The notes: generated from the sequence alone by a model not told the origin. A stretch of 64,000 nt of DNA from Ephemerocybe angulata (GCA_013368325.1 JAACJK010000164.1:620001-684000); one strand, 5' to 3'; shown: positions 45,905-58,531, counted from the stretch's first letter. Numbers and translations: made by a program.

Positions 45905-48841
45905 TCATCCCTCGTCCATCTGGTCGTCGCCGTCGTCGCGCACCGTCTCCAACAGCCGCTTCATCTTGTTCAGGCTCTTGGGAGCAATGTCGCGCGCCAC
46001 CGCTAGTGCTTGTGCGGATTTGACCTCATCCCCAATTAGTCTGTACACCTTCGCCAGCTGGAAGATCACATTGGCTTCTTCAGGCGTCGTCCGCCTAAGA
46101 TATTCCAAATCCTCGATTGCTTCCTGATCGCAGAGAGAAAATCATGTAAGGGAACGAGCATTTGGGCGCAAACAGGTAATAGAACCAGCTTACATCGTAT
46201 TTCCGCATTGAGACCATCATCTTTGCCCGTCTGTACCGAACCAATGCATTCTCAGGAGACACTTCTATCGCCTTATTGTAATAGCTCAGTGCTGAATTGA
46301 GCTCTTTGCGCCGTTCCAGTGTCTGTAGGGGAAAGAATAGGGACCGGAACCGTTAGCACGACATTTCGTCTCCGAACCCAAGTCCAGATGACTGCTGCAC
46401 TGACCATCGCAACACATCCCAGGACTACCGCATTGTTCGGATGGATCTCCATCGCCTTCCGGAAATGGTACTCTGCACGGCGTATTTTACTGGCGCGCAG
46501 GTAACAGGTCCCTAGACCATACCTGAAAGACCCGGGAGTCAGGATTTGATCACCGATTCAGGGTGCCCACATAATAAAACACATACCAGGCGTTGTAATG
46601 ACGGGCGTCAACACGCAGCGCAGATTCGAAGAAGTTGATTGACCTATCCAGGTTCTCGTCTATCGTTTCATGTCCACTCAGCGTAAACGCATAAGCACAA
46701 GAGGGGTCAAGTTGGGAAGCACGTTTGAAGCACGTTAATGCCTGGGACCGATCCTTCTGGAGAGAGAAGAGATTGCCGATAGCTATCCAAGCTTGTGATG
46801 ACTGGGGATTGATGTTCAGCAGCTCCTGAGCGAGATATGATAGCTCGATATTCCGCTGCAGATGCCACAGGAGCGTGGAATAGACTTCCATATCCCAAAG
46901 TCGATAGGGTTCAATCTCTCGTGCACTTCTAAAAGCCCTCTCTGCCTACAGATTCGCCGCAATGCGTTAGAGATAAGCGGATTGGAAAAGGCGAAGGATC
47001 TTACCGAAGCGTAATCTTGTAGCTCATAATGCACCTTACCGACCATGATGAGAACGGAAGTGGAACGTTGATGGGCTACCGGTAGCTGCTCCAATTCCCT
47101 CAAACACGTCTTGCAGTCGTACAGTGCTAGTCGCCTGGCAGCCGAGGCGAACTTGCGCAGCAAGTCGTAAAGATAGTGTTCAGCTAACTCGTGTTCGTAC
47201 TCTTCTTGTGCCTGCTGCTCCTGTTGCAGGGTCCACGTAGGAGGAGGAGGGGGCGAGGCTTCCGACCCAGGGGACAAGGCTGACGGGGTAGATGTTGATT
47301 CGGCAACCTCGCCACTAGGATTGGCCTCTTCGTCCTTATCTGGCTCGTTTGATTTATTACGTCCATGCGTGGCCTGCCTTCGACGTGTTGCAGGAGGGTG
47401 CTGCAAGTTCAAGAGTAACAACACGAGGAGTTCCCGTCATGAGTGAATTGCGACCGAAGAATCAAGCAAGGGTGCATTACCTTGGACAAATGCAATTGCT
47501 TCGCCCCTGAGCCACTCTGCAGTCGATTACTTCGACGCGTTGCGGTGTGCGTGACGTTCGGCTGCGCGTTATTCTTGGTAAGGGTGGTGGGTGCCCTCGA
47601 AGGAGCCGCTGGCTGAGAATGACTGGATGAGAAGATGTTAGCGAATGACAGGGCCGGGCGTGCGCGTGCCTTTTTCAAGGGTTCATCTACAGCGGTCTTG
47701 GATGATGATTTGGGCTTGGGATCGATTTGCCTTCCCGCAGTAGAACGCAGTTTCTTCTGCACGGGTCCAGCTTCTTCCGCGGAGGAAAGAGGTCGGGGAA
47801 TATTCGTTTGAAGTACAACATTCGAAGGTTGTGAGCGGGTAGTTCGGCGCATTTGGAAGGAGTTGTCGGGGAGGAACGAGGTATCACTGCCCCCTCTGCT
47901 CAGGTGTAAGCAGGACGTCAATAGCAAAAGTAGCATGACACGCACATTGAGTCTCGTGGAAATTCTACTGCACCCAAGCGGAACGGCTGAGGTTGTACTG
48001 CGTCTGGTCTCCATCCTCCAAAGAGGTTTCCCCCACGTCCAACGGGTCCGCTAGCATCGGGAGTGAAGAATCCAGCCCCCGTGGCCATTGGAACATTTCT
48101 CGTCGTTGTGTCGTCGATCTGTAGTGGTCCACGCTTCACAGGCACAGGTTTTGGGGGAAACAGCTGATCGATGTCGGGTATTCGACCTGGAGTGTCAAGA
48201 ACAATAAATGAGGACAAGGTAACACGTCTAGATGTGAAAGCGAGACGCACCGATAGCACAGAGACCCTCCAGCGCCTCCCACAAATACGGATTCGACTTT
48301 AACGCCGCCTCGTAGTGCTGTCTCGCCTGTTGGAGCTGATTGCCTTTCACTGCAGCGTTCCCCGCCCGACACCGTATAGCCGCATCCTCCGGAAAGTCTC
48401 TCGCAGCCCTACTGGTCGAAGATTCTACACAAAGACAGAGCACCCGTCAACGCCTGCTCTATCCCGAGCGCAGTGGAGAATGGAAAAGGACATACTGGAT
48501 GACACGTAATTTATGTCTCGGAGGGTAGCGTCCAAAGCTTCTCGCGCTTGTCGGTAGCGGCCTAGCGTCGTGCAGCATTTCGCTTTGATCTCGAGACAGC
48601 CCGTGCACTGCTCGTCTCTGGGTCCGCTGACAAGGTGCAGCGCAGAGTAGGTCTGCTGGGCCCGGAGCAGAGCCGTCGCGTAGAGATGTCGTGCGTCGTG
48701 GTTGCGAGTGTCGATGGCATAGTATCGTTCGGCATGAAAGACCGCGCTCTTGACGAGGTCCGAGTCGAGACACGACCAGACAAGGGATTGGAAGCGCTGG
48801 GAGAGGTGAGGAACGAAGGTGGGCAGCGGTTCTGGCTGCAT
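45905..48841 (-). CDS. CDC27: Anaphase-promoting complex subunit 3 (Cdc27), TPR protein
   Basis: TPR subunit of the APC/C ubiquitin ligase that receives the IR tails of Cdc20/Cdh1 and Apc10. Nine exons (48841-48496, 48424-48251, 48186-47946, 47895-47481, 47400-47005, 46945-46587, 46522-46405, 46322-46194, 46123-45905) give 798 residues. N-terminal TPRs ([49 protein letters not shown]) precede a disordered serine/lysine-rich linker (about residues 230-430). The C-terminal TPR superhelix contains [37 protein letters not shown] and [22 protein letters not shown], all classic Cdc27 signatures. It lies downstream of CCT1 on the same strand. Confidence 0.94.
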
Positions 48842-49100
48842 GAAAGCAGGGCCTCTGGGCGTGGGCGGTGGCGAGATGCAGATGGGCGAGCTCCGGGGTC
48901 GATCTACGCGTTCGTGGATGTTTATAACGCGACGGTATGCGGTGGCTTAGAGAGAACAGTCGGGAGCAGATAGAAACACAACAGCCCCTTGTTTATTCCA
49001 CGCATCACGTGCGTACCGCGTCACGGCGCGTCGCCCCTTGCCTCGACCCTCAGAATTAATGAATTGCAAGCTACGCGTATTCGACTCTATTCTACATGAT

Positions 49101-51229
49101 TTAATGCCCGTGCGGGTCAGGCTCGCCTTGTTGTTCTGCGAAAAGGGCCTATCAGCATTGTTTCCCAGGTTGCGAACGAACAACTCACCAGGAACACATT
49201 GGATCGCATCGTCAATCCTGAGCAGTGACACAGCAGCCTCATATGCCGACTTCAAGCTCTTGACCTTGCTCATCGTGGGCTCGAGAATGCCGGCAGCAAC
49301 GTTATCGCGGACCTCTCCATTCAACAGGTCCAAGCCATAACGGAGCAGGACCTTTTTCGGGTCGCCCACAGGCGCTTTCTGCGCAGTGTTGTGGTAGGAG
49401 CGCAGCTTGGCGACAAGCTCTGTGGAGTCCTTGGCCGCATTGACTGCGAGGGTCTTGGGGATCGACAACAATGCGGACGCAAACTCAGCAATAGCCAATT
49501 GTTCCCTCGAACCCTAAGACATGTTAGCTCTTGCGTCATGGGGTCTAACAATATGTAGATAGGCTTACGAGGCTCGTCGCAAAGTTTTCGAGGTAGATGC
49601 TAAGCGCCGACTCAACAGCGCCGCCTCCTGGGACGACAGACCCACTCTCGAGCGTCCTCTTGATGATGGAGAGAGTATCATGCAGCGCGCGCTCCATTTC
49701 GTCGAGCATGTTGTCGTTGGCTCCGCGGAGGATGATAGACGCAGAGCTGACGACCTTGGTGCCCCTGATGAGGATCAACTCGTCGTCGGAGATGCGCTCC
49801 TGGACGACCTCCTCAGCAGTTCCGAGGTAGCTGGCCTCAAAGGTCTCCTCGCCCTCCAAGTTGGCCAAGCTCGAGATGAGCTGACCACCAGTAGCACGAG
49901 CGATGCGGCGGAGATCCTCCTTGCGACATCTGCGGACGGCCATAGCGCCAGCCTCGACGAACTCCTTCAAGCAGAGGTCGTCAATACCCTTCGTCGTAAG
50001 GATGACATTGGCGCCGGACGCGAGGATCTTGCGGATACGCTCGAGGGTGATCTCAGCTTCCCTATAAACAACACAATCGCTTCAGAGATGCGCTATAAAG
50101 AGATGTTCATGGTATACATACCGGCGACGAATCTCCTCCAACTGCTCGGGATCATCGACCAAGATCTGGACACCAAGCTGCATCCTAGCCTTCTGCAGGT
50201 TAATGTCGAGGCAGGCAATTTTAGCATTCGTGATGCGTTTCTTCATCGCTGTAATCGTAAATCAGCCCTCCCCTCGACTCGCAAGATGCCGCTAGAACGT
50301 ACCTTGGCTAGCAACAACACAGTTAAGGGCATAACCAGGGATGAACATGGATTCACGAGCACTCTTTCCATGGGCCTTGAGCACATTCACGGCCTTCACA
50401 GGGTACTTCACATCTCCACGGATATTGATATGCTTGACCGCCTGCATAGCATCCACCGCCATCGGTGCAAAAATATCGTCGTCGCTGCATCCCACCCGTC
50501 AACACTTATCCAGATAAGCCGGACCCCCAACTCCACTCACTTTCCGATAATTTTGCTCGACATAGACGTCTTCGCGACATTGATCAACGCATCCCTCCCA
50601 AGCGAGTCGACCCTAATGCTCAGCTGCTCCTGCATGAACCTCACCGCCTCCCTGCACGCCAGCCTGTACCCCGTAATGATCGTCGTCGGGTGGATCTTGG
50701 CCTTCACGAGCTCGTTCGCGCGGCGCAGGAGCTCCGCAGCGATGATGACCACGCTCGTCGTGCCGTCCCCGACCTCCTTGTCCTGCTTTTGCGCGAGATC
50801 CACGAATATCTTCCCCGCGGGGTGCTCGACCGCGAGCAGCGAGAGGATCGTGGCGCCGTCGTTGGAGATCGTGACTTCCTATATGCAGCGCGAGGGTGGC
50901 GGGTGACGATGGAGGATCGAGCGTCAGCCGGGGGCGCCGCGGGGGGTAGGAAGGGGGAGTAAAACACGCACTCCAATGTTATCGACGAGCATTTTGTCGA
51001 GCCCGAGCGGGCCCAGAGAGCTCTTCACGATGTTCGCTATCGATTGCGCAGCGATGACTGTACATCCCGACCCACGATACACATTCGAAAAACGGTCCAA
51101 GACAGCCAGTCAGAAACCGCCCGAGCAGGCATACCGAAATCCCAACGCACCATTTTGATCACGGATATCCTGTCCAGAAACCCGATCTCCTCCAAGGAAC
51201 GCTCCAGCTCTGGGATCTCTTTGAAACAT
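49101..51229 (-). CDS. TCP1: T-complex protein 1 subunit alpha (CCT1)
   Basis: Subunit of the cytosolic chaperonin TRiC/CCT that folds actin and tubulin. Eight exons (51229-51151, 51057-50972, 50878-50541, 50484-50303, 50248-50122, 50061-49569, 49513-49189, 49135-49101) give 554 residues, the family size. The ATPase motifs are SSLGPLGLDKML, NDGATIL, GDGTTSVV and SVVPGGGAVE. Subunit-specific stretches include LVDDPEQLEEIRRREAEIT, GANVILTTKGIDDLCLKEF and LSIYLENFATSLGSREQLAIAEFA. The start MFQRDPRAGAFLGGDR is just long enough to reach GQDIRDQN; the last exon adds only EQQGEPDPHGH. Confidence 0.95.
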
Positions 51230-52863
51230 AACAGACAATCGGCCGCGGAAGAGTAGAGTAAAAGAGAAAGGTAGATGATGGAGACCGTTCTGAAAGAAGG
51301 TGTCCGACCAGTTGACTCTAACGCGTATGATGGCGAAACGCGTCTCCCAATTTGTCAGTGTATTTGATCGGAAGTCTCTCTGCTCCTCCTCATCCTTCTC
51401 CTACTTACTCAGAGCGCACTCTTAGACTTTGCATTCGTTCTGACAGTGTGGTGCATGACTAGACATTCAATTCAGCTTCTAGCCTATCTAACCAGGAAAG
51501 ATCTTGAGATATAAATAACGGAACGAAGGCTCGAGGAGGGTGGAATTAATGATTCAGCCAAGAAGATAGCCAGGTAGCCAGACACAGAGGCAGGCCTCTC
51601 AAAGACCCGATACTCGCAAGAAGAAGAAGAATAGAGAGAGAGAGAGAGATCTAATACGTATCCGCCCAAAAATGCTAACAATAAATATATGGTGTATGGA
51701 GATCGTACAAGGATGTTTGGATGATATATGAACGAACCAGCCAGCCTTAAAGTTTCAAGAGCCGCGAGATAAAAGTAAAAGGAAGAGAAGAGGGGTAGGG
51801 GAAAGCGACGAACGGACTTCGATACCACGAAAACGATGCCAAAAGGGCGATAACGGACGAGATAGCTCGATAAACAACGATAGCTTCAGCGTCACAACTC
51901 GTTCGGTCGTGTGTCCGTTGCCTATATGTAATATGATATCCCAAGCCAAAGAGAAAGGAAAACTGAACGAAAGATGAAATTGGGGAATATTCTGAATTAT
52001 ATCGAAAGAAAAGGTGAGAGAAGATGCCTTGTAAGATGATGATATGGAAGGGAAAGAAATGGAATAGAAGTAGTAGAAAAAAGAGTCCTTGGGCGGTCTG
52101 GTACTGAGGTCCGGGTTAAGTATGTTTGTTCATCTTCTTACTGTTGTTTGTTAATCGGCGGCGAGTGTCGAATGTTGGGTGTTGGCGATGGCGGCGGTGG
52201 TGTATGATGCGAGTGTTACGTTGGTGGTCGGATGCGAATGCAAAATGTTCGCAGGTATCGTAGTCGTAGTTGTCGAAGAGCGAGCAGAGTCGAATTCAAA
52301 CCAAGTGTAGGCGTAGAGCGCGATAACGAAGTGAAAGGTGCGACCCCAGACAGCCTGAGCGAGAGCGAAGACGCGAGGAACGAACGAGTGAGCGAATGAA
52401 AGCCAGCAGTCGAGTAGCGTCGGAGAAGTGTCAAGCGTTTCGAGGAAGATGACGAGGAAAGTGGGCTAGTGTGTGTCTGGAGAGTATGAGCGAATGATGG
52501 AATGAACGAGGGTAGTACAAATGAATGTCTGGTTTTGAGTGGCAGCAGCAGCAGCACAGTGTCTTGAGCGGTTAGTTGGTTGTTAATTTGTCGGTCGATA
52601 TCTTGATGCGAGGGCGAAGGAGTTGAAAGGCGGATGAGTTGATGATTTGCCATGATATGGCTCGTTGTGTTGGCTCTTGGCCACGGTGAGAATACGCCAG
52701 CTAGATAGCCTAGCACGGCGGCGAAGATACGGTATATACGTTCGGCTAGATCGTCGAAAGGTCGTCGCTTCATCTTAATCATCGCTCCCTCAGAACGCCC
52801 GCCCAGGCCCATACGTCTCCGCGCGATGCAACACCCTCGACAGCGGCTTCAACCCCTTCGTCT
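51230..52863. other. Intergenic: CCT1 promoter and long CDC25 3' flank
   Basis: From about 51480 to 52190 the + strand is strongly purine-rich, with a GA microsatellite near 51636-51650, i.e. a pyrimidine-rich 3' flank for the reverse-strand CDC25 gene. A reverse frame at 52216-52812 has serine/leucine-rich low-complexity composition and no motif; I do not call it. A CAG run lies near 52542. Confidence 0.5.
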
Positions 52864-55110
52864 TCAACATCGCGCTCTTCGTCGGCGGCGGACACGGACT
52901 ATCCCCAAATCCGTATCCGTATCCTCATGCTCCGCCTCCGCCGAATGGCTATCCTCCGGCAGCGTCATCAGCGAAATCGACCCCGTGCGCCTCGACCGCA
53001 CCGCGCTCGCAGCAGCCGCAAACAGCGACACCGGCGCCGTGTTCCTCTTCGCCCCCTGCTGCGACGAAGACGTCGAGGATGTCTTCATCATCCCGCCTTC
53101 GCCGTATGCGTACGACTTGTGGCGCCCGAATTTCGTCACTTTGCGGAACTGGTCCATACCGCCCTCGCAGGACTGGCTGAAGCGCGGGTCCTTCATCGTG
53201 ATGTAGGCGGGCGGGTCGCACCGGTGCCCCGACGATTTGAAGTATTGGCAGTACCCCCTTCGAGGATGTACACCTCGGGATAGTGGATTTTGGGGTAGAT
53301 GTGGTTGTTCACCGCGCGATCCTTGCTCCGGAGATGCTTAGCGCTGTGCGAATGTCAGAGGACGTCCACCAACTGTCGGGGGAAGGAGGAGAAACGTACA
53401 ATGTAGGTGCACGCATAGCGCTGAACTCGCAATGGAAGACGAGGATAGTCTTCCTGGTACTGTCGCCACTGGTTGACGGCCTGGGCTTGGTGAGACTAGG
53501 ACCAAGCAGCAGCTCCTCCACGGCCTTCTCAGAGTTGATATTCACAGCTCCCTTGATATGACCTCCGTTATACTCGTAGTCGAAACGACAGTCGATGATA
53601 TGATAGTCGTGAATGCCGTTGTCATACTTGCCGTCGATGAGGGCGTCAAGCTGAAGGGGCGACAAGTTAAAGCACAGTGACACCAACACCAGGGAAGGAA
53701 AGCGAAACGAACCGTTTGGGGCGTAATTCTCATGAGACCATCATCTGCCACTCGATGACAAGGCAGAATCTTGCCATGAGCCTCGTTATCTCCATGACCA
53801 GGAAGGCCAGGAGACTTCAACCTCGACTTCGGACTCTCGTTCATCACGAGCGCCGACGCGCCAGTGAGAGGCCTAAAGTCCTCTGTACCATCGCATCGCC
53901 TGATAGTCTTGACATGCTGGCGCTTCGCATACGCCTGGGCAGGGGACGACATATCGGGGCCATCAGCGTCAAACGACGAATCACCTTCTGAATCACCAAT
54001 GTAGACCGAGGGCGGGAGCAGAGCGGAGAACGCCCTCCGCACAGGGGGCGCTGATTGCAACCCAGCATCCTCATCATCAAGGCCTGCCGACAAGAGCGGG
54101 TACGCCGACTGTGCACCATGGCTAGTGGGATGCACCATCTCCGACAAGACAGGCCGTCTGGGGCGCCTGACAAAGCTACCGCTAGGCGCCCCAAGACCCT
54201 GCAGACTAGGCTTGACGATCCGACCCGCGGCCGCCATTCTGTTGAGCTTCGCCTCGGAGGGTGACGGGGGGAGCATGGGCGACGAGGTCGCGTTGTGCAC
54301 CATCGCGGGGCTGCCCTCGGGCGAGAGCGACCGGCGCTTCTTGCTCGGCGACATGGTGTCGAAGAAGAAGTTCGCGATGCCCTCAGCGGCGGGCGCGGGC
54401 GCGAGGTCTGGGGGTGCCTCCATGATGTACGAGGTATCCACATCCATGGCGTCGTCCGTCGGGGAGGACGGGGCAGTGGGAATCTGCATAAGTAATTAAT
54501 TAATCAACACGAGGCGCGGGTTGGTTCGACATACGGATTGGGGCTCTGGTGGGGGGCGCATGGCGGCCATCCACTCTGTGGGGAGGGCACTCCGCGCGAG
54601 CTTCTTGTTGCCCGCCGTACCCTTGGTCGATGGGGGATCTGCGAGCTTATTGCTGTTGCTCAGATCGCTCCCGAAGAGCCGGGAGTTGTTGGACGTCAAG
54701 GCACGTGGACGCGGCGCGGCGGTCTTGGTGGCGAGGAGGCCACTCGGCGCCTTCGCGAACTTCTGTGGAGGCATGGGGGATATGTCCATGGGCTCGCAGT
54801 CCGGGAGGCCCGACGTACGGTGCGGGGGTGAGTTGAGGGAGACGTTGGAGGCGAAGGAAAGCTCGAGGTCGGACGAGGAGAGATACTCCTCAACCTCGTT
54901 CCGCGAGGATAAGTGGCGGTCGCTGCGCTTGCGGCCCAAATTGCGGGGCGGCGGTGCGAGGTGTGTGGGCGCTTGGGCAAAGAACGCCATGTCGAAGTCG
55001 GAGGTGGGCGGGGGGTGGGTCACTCGTGGGCGTTTGGAGGCACGGCGGTGGGAGGCGGAGTCTAATAGACGGTTCATGAAGGGCATGTCGGGGTCGCGTA
55101 CAGTGGCCAT
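52864..55110 (-). CDS. CDC25: M-phase inducer phosphatase Cdc25, with an apparent frameshift
   Basis: Dual-specificity phosphatase that activates Cdk1 by removing inhibitory phosphate. Exons: 55110-54535, 54483-53713, 53650-53400, and from 53343. A disordered N-terminal half with many SP sites (regulatory phosphorylation) precedes the rhodanese-type catalytic domain: HIIDCRFDYEYNGGHIKGAV, then the active site VFHCEFSAMRAPT (C-x5-R). FAKHLRSKDRAVNNHIYP and HYPEVYILEGG follow. At about 53253-53260 the frame shifts: GG runs into a stop, while the conserved continuation (YCQYF, then GHRCDPPAYITMKDPRF and KSYAYGE) is in another frame. One base seems to be missing from the G5 run. The C-terminus beyond KSYAYGE is uncertain; the open frame ends at 52864. 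Confidence 0.88.
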
Positions 55111-55645
55111 GGTGGTAATACAGTAGGGATACAGAGGAGATATCGGTCAGAGAGTTAAAGCAGAGCAGAATGGACCATACAGACCACGGGTCCGTGGGGG
55201 ATCAGACAGAAGTGAATACGGCTGGTTTTAAGCAAGGGCCTGCAGGACAATGGTAGTTAGCCAGGGTAGGACGAAAGCGGTAATGGTGGTTCAAGTTCTC
55301 CTTTGTCGGAAGCAACACATGGCCGAACTTTCGCCACTTGAGCAGAATATGAGACTTGCCTTGAGACTATGAATACGGGTCCACCACCAAGCGCGGGTGC
55401 CAGACTCTGCTTTGTGCGGGTGAACAAGGCTGGGATGGTCTCGCAGAAAAAAAAGAGTCGGTTGTCGCGTCCTGAATGTCTCCGGGCTTCATACATCCTT
55501 TATTTGCCACACGTTGGCTCAAGTTCAACCGCCCACGTGACCGCGTTGCCGGTGACGAAATTTGATCTGTTTCCAAGAAGCGCGCGCGCTCTTCTCCATT
55601 CGCTCCACCATCCTTGTCTCCACATCCGGTACTTACAAAGTCTGT
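55111..55645. other. Intergenic: CDC25 promoter and IAH1 3' flank
   Basis: No gene seen. CDC25 reads away from here, and IAH1 ends at its right edge. Confidence 0.5.
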
Positions 55646-56656
55646 CTACTCCCTCCGGCTGACATACAGACTGCTCTGTGGGCTCGCCCAGTCAATGTCC
55701 TTCCACCTGCACACACACGGTCAACATCCATTGCACAAAGAACAAAAAGAAGCACACGCACAGGGGGAACACGCTCTCAAGCTTGTCGGGGTGGACGTCT
55801 GGGTACCTTTCGGATATAACCTTGATCAATTCGTGATATACGACCTGCATTCCTTTGTTCAACACCCAGTCACAGATGACATATTCCACGCGTCACAATT
55901 TACAAACGCACCTCGTAGCCCCGCGCATTTAGATGGAGCCCATCGCCTGAGAACGCTGCAAACTTGGCCTCCTCCTCGCCACACGCAGTCCAGAGTGCAC
56001 CCCACGCGTCGACGACCCCCACCCCGTGCTCCGCGGCGAGAGTTTTCGTCGCATCCGCATACGCCTTCGACGTGGCGAACAGCCGATCCAGCGCCTGTGG
56101 CGGGTCGCGCGCCTCCAGATCCGCCTTGCGCGCGATCGTGTTCACGGGTGGCGCGGTGATAAGGATGATGTGCGTCTCTGGCGAGCGCTCGCGCACCAGC
56201 GTTATCATTGCCTGCAGATTGGCTATGAAGCGCTCCAGGGGGACGTGCTGGGGCGAGGGCTTGATGCACGCGTCGTTGGCGCCGAACCAGATGGTCAGCA
56301 CCTTGATCTTGGGGGTGCGAACTGTGTCGTGTGGCTTCGCGATGCACTACGGTATCGTTTCACCGTGTAGGTGTAAGTTGGGATCTGCGTTGGCTTCGCG
56401 TGTGTTTCGCGCACCTGGTCGAGGATCGGGAGTCCCCACTCCGTGTTGTACCCTGAGTAACCCCTGTTGAGCACATCCAGCTTCCTCGCATACACATCTT
56501 TGAGAGTGATAAATCAATATGGTAGCCCGCGGACCAGATCTGGATTATGTACGAACGGGATAGTCGCTGTCCAATTCCGGTGTCTCCTGGAGCCCACGCG
56601 CCTTGAGTGATTGAATCGCCAAAGAGCATAAATACATCTTGAACGTAAGCCGACAT
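55646..56656 (-). CDS. IAH1: GDSL esterase, isoamyl acetate-hydrolysing type (IAH1)
   Basis: SGNH hydrolase that cleaves short-chain acetate esters. Exons 56656-56557, 56497-56415, 56346-55912, 55844-55762 and 55706-55646 give 253 residues. Block I is MLFGDSITQG (nucleophile Ser). Next come LDVLNRGYSGYNTEW, block III GANDA, and block V SGDGLHLNARGYE with the catalytic Asp and His. The last intron (55761-55707) gives the expected end VFPLWKDIDW; reading through it would give a hydrophobic tail that the family lacks. There is no signal peptide. It is divergent from SEN34 with 141 bases between the start codons, so the two probably share a promoter region. Confidence 0.92.
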
Positions 56657-56797
56657 ACTCGCAGTAATCGTAGTGAGGAGAACGACGAGCAGCCTGCATG
56701 CCTGGAGATTAGATTACGATCGGCATCTCCCGCGGTGCTTTGATCCCATATCCCATATTCATCAAACGCGCTTCCAGTGGTCCTGACTCCTCCCTCC

Positions 56798-58037
56798 ATG
56801 TCGTCCTCTGCGCGAGACGACGATGAGCGCCCCATCCCCCTGCGCGTCGCCAACCAAAAGGCGTACGTGTGGGACGTAGAAGGTGCGCTTCACTACCTAG
56901 GCTTTTTCGAAGACAAATCTAACATCGCATTCAAGGAAGACGTCGCACGGATCCGTTCAAAGTATAGATTGTGCGGTATTCTAGCGGGGACGTTGCCCCA
57001 TCTGTCGCAGCAGAACGTATTCCTAGGCATTCCGCTTGTCCTTCTTCCGGAAGAAGTTGTTCTACTTGTCGAGCAGGGTACGTATCCCATCACCCTCCCT
57101 TGTTCGAGGCAGCTCAACGACGTCCTTTATTCTTTACGTAGGCGCCGCAATCCTTATCGACGACCCAGCCGCCCACAAGCCGCCCTCGCCCGCGCAGATC
57201 GCGCAATGGCACACGGAGCAGGCGGAGAGCATGAAGACGCAGCTCGCAGGCATCGAGTCGAAGAACGCGAAGGAGAGCCAGGGCGGAGGTCGCGCGCTGA
57301 GCGAGGAGGCGCAGAGGAAGCGGAAGGAAAGGGAGGAAAGGAAACGGGCTGCGCAGGCGGCGAAGGCGCTTGCGGAAGGAGAGGGAGAGTCGGTGTTCAC
57401 CCCTGCATCTGAGGCTTCACCTGTCCCGGTTGCTTCACCTTCAAAAACGGAAGTGCAGGAAGCTTCTGCAGCGACCTCCGCCAACACGAAAGAGCCCCCT
57501 TCCTTCTTCCCATTCCAACAAACCTCTTCTTCCGCGACCCCGCACACTATTGTCGTCCCTGCGCCTTCATCCTCTCTCTCTTGGTATGACCCTTCAAGCT
57601 GTTCGTATAGCACGATTGACGCTGCGAGGGCCGCGGGCGTCTGGAGCTACCCTGCGACGCTGGAGGAACGCGCTCGGTGTGGGGTTTTCAAGAGTCTGTG
57701 GGATCAGGGATATTTCATGGGTATTGGGATCAAGTTCGGTGGAGAGTATCTTGTGTATCCCGGTATGTTGGTCCTCCTGCCCCCTTCTTCACTAAGGAGG
57801 GATGTTGATTCTGATATTGGGACTAACTGGTTTGGTTAACTAGGTGACCCGTTGAGGTACCATTCGCATTTTACCGCAACTGTCCTCGAGGCGCCGACGA
57901 CGACGTTGAGGCCGATGGAGATCGTAGCGCATGGTCGGCTGGGCACTGCAACGAAAAAGGCACATCTACTGTGCGGGTGGGACGATGATAAGAAGGAGGT
58001 TTCGTATCTCTCTATCGAATGGGCTGGATTCGGCTAG
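56798..58037 (+). CDS. SEN34: tRNA-splicing endonuclease catalytic subunit Sen34
   Basis: Cuts the 3' splice site of intron-containing tRNAs within the Sen2-Sen34-Sen15-Sen54 complex. Three exons (56798-57077, 57142-57762, 57844-58037) give 364 residues. The N-terminal domain has NQKAYVWDVEGALHYL and QNVFLGIPLVLLPEEVVLL. A long charged, Ala/Glu/Lys-rich linker (about residues 100-235) separates it from the nuclease fold. The catalytic triad is visible: Tyr299 in LVYPGDPL, His307 in RYHSHF and Lys338 or 339 in TATKKAHLLC. The spacing Tyr+8=His agrees with human Sen34. The C-terminus YLSIEWAGFG fits the family. Confidence 0.93.
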
Positions 58038-58051
58038 AAGGGTGGCCTATG

Positions 58052-58383
58052 TCATATAGATGAATATCCATCCATTTTGCTGTGAAACTTAACGCACCGG
58101 ATGGCCGAGAAGGTGGCGAAGCCTCTACTAGGCTGACCTTTAAGCTTCTCAGTTAGCATCTTTGCCTCATCGCACGACATCCTGGGGTAAGCACTCGTCA
58201 GCTGCTTCAGAACCTTCCCCACAGTCACATTAGGTGCAAAGCCGCCATATCCACCTTTTCAGCGACGAAGATCGTCTTCTTGTAGAACCGTACCGAAGTG
58301 TACTGTCTTTTTGAGTAGCTTCGCAGGGTCGGATCCTGTAAAGCAGATATCGCGCGCAGTTTCGCCATCCTGAGCACTGACAT
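58052..58383 (-). CDS. Possible small two-exon protein of unknown function
   Basis: Exons 58383-58255 and 58213-58052, joined across a 41-nt GT-AG gap with a CTAAT-like branch site, keep phase and give 96 codons. The protein starts MSVLRMAKLRAISALQDP, has the aromatic/basic stretch KRQYTSVRFYKKTIF, and continues VLKQLTSAYPRMSCDEAKML. I do not recognise it. If real, its stop codon lies only 14 bases from the SEN34 stop on the opposite strand. The basic, Arg/Ser-rich start would suit a mitochondrial protein, but this is weak. The alternative is 3'-flank sequence of SEN34. Confidence 0.25.
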
Positions 58384-58531
58384 CAGAACTGACTGAACGC
58401 CGTGGATTCTGGAGCTTGGATTAAGATAGTTCCTTTTCCACAATCATCACAGCCTCTTCACATCCAACTATCCCTCGCTCCATGTTCTCTGCACTCCCCT
58501 CTTGACGCCGCTCCTCACAAGGACCCAAGTG

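Noticed and set aside
49680..50906. 408-codon + strand frame across CCT1
   Set aside because: Antisense of CCT1, spanning its introns; no motif of its own.
52216..52812. 198-codon reverse frame downstream of CDC25
   Set aside because: Serine/leucine-rich low complexity in what looks like the CDC25 3' flank; no splice or family evidence.
55692..55761. Hydrophobic C-terminal tail on IAH1 (reading through the last intron)
   Set aside because: Splicing 55761-55707 gives the family-typical VFPLWKDIDW end; the hydrophobic stretch is intron sequence.
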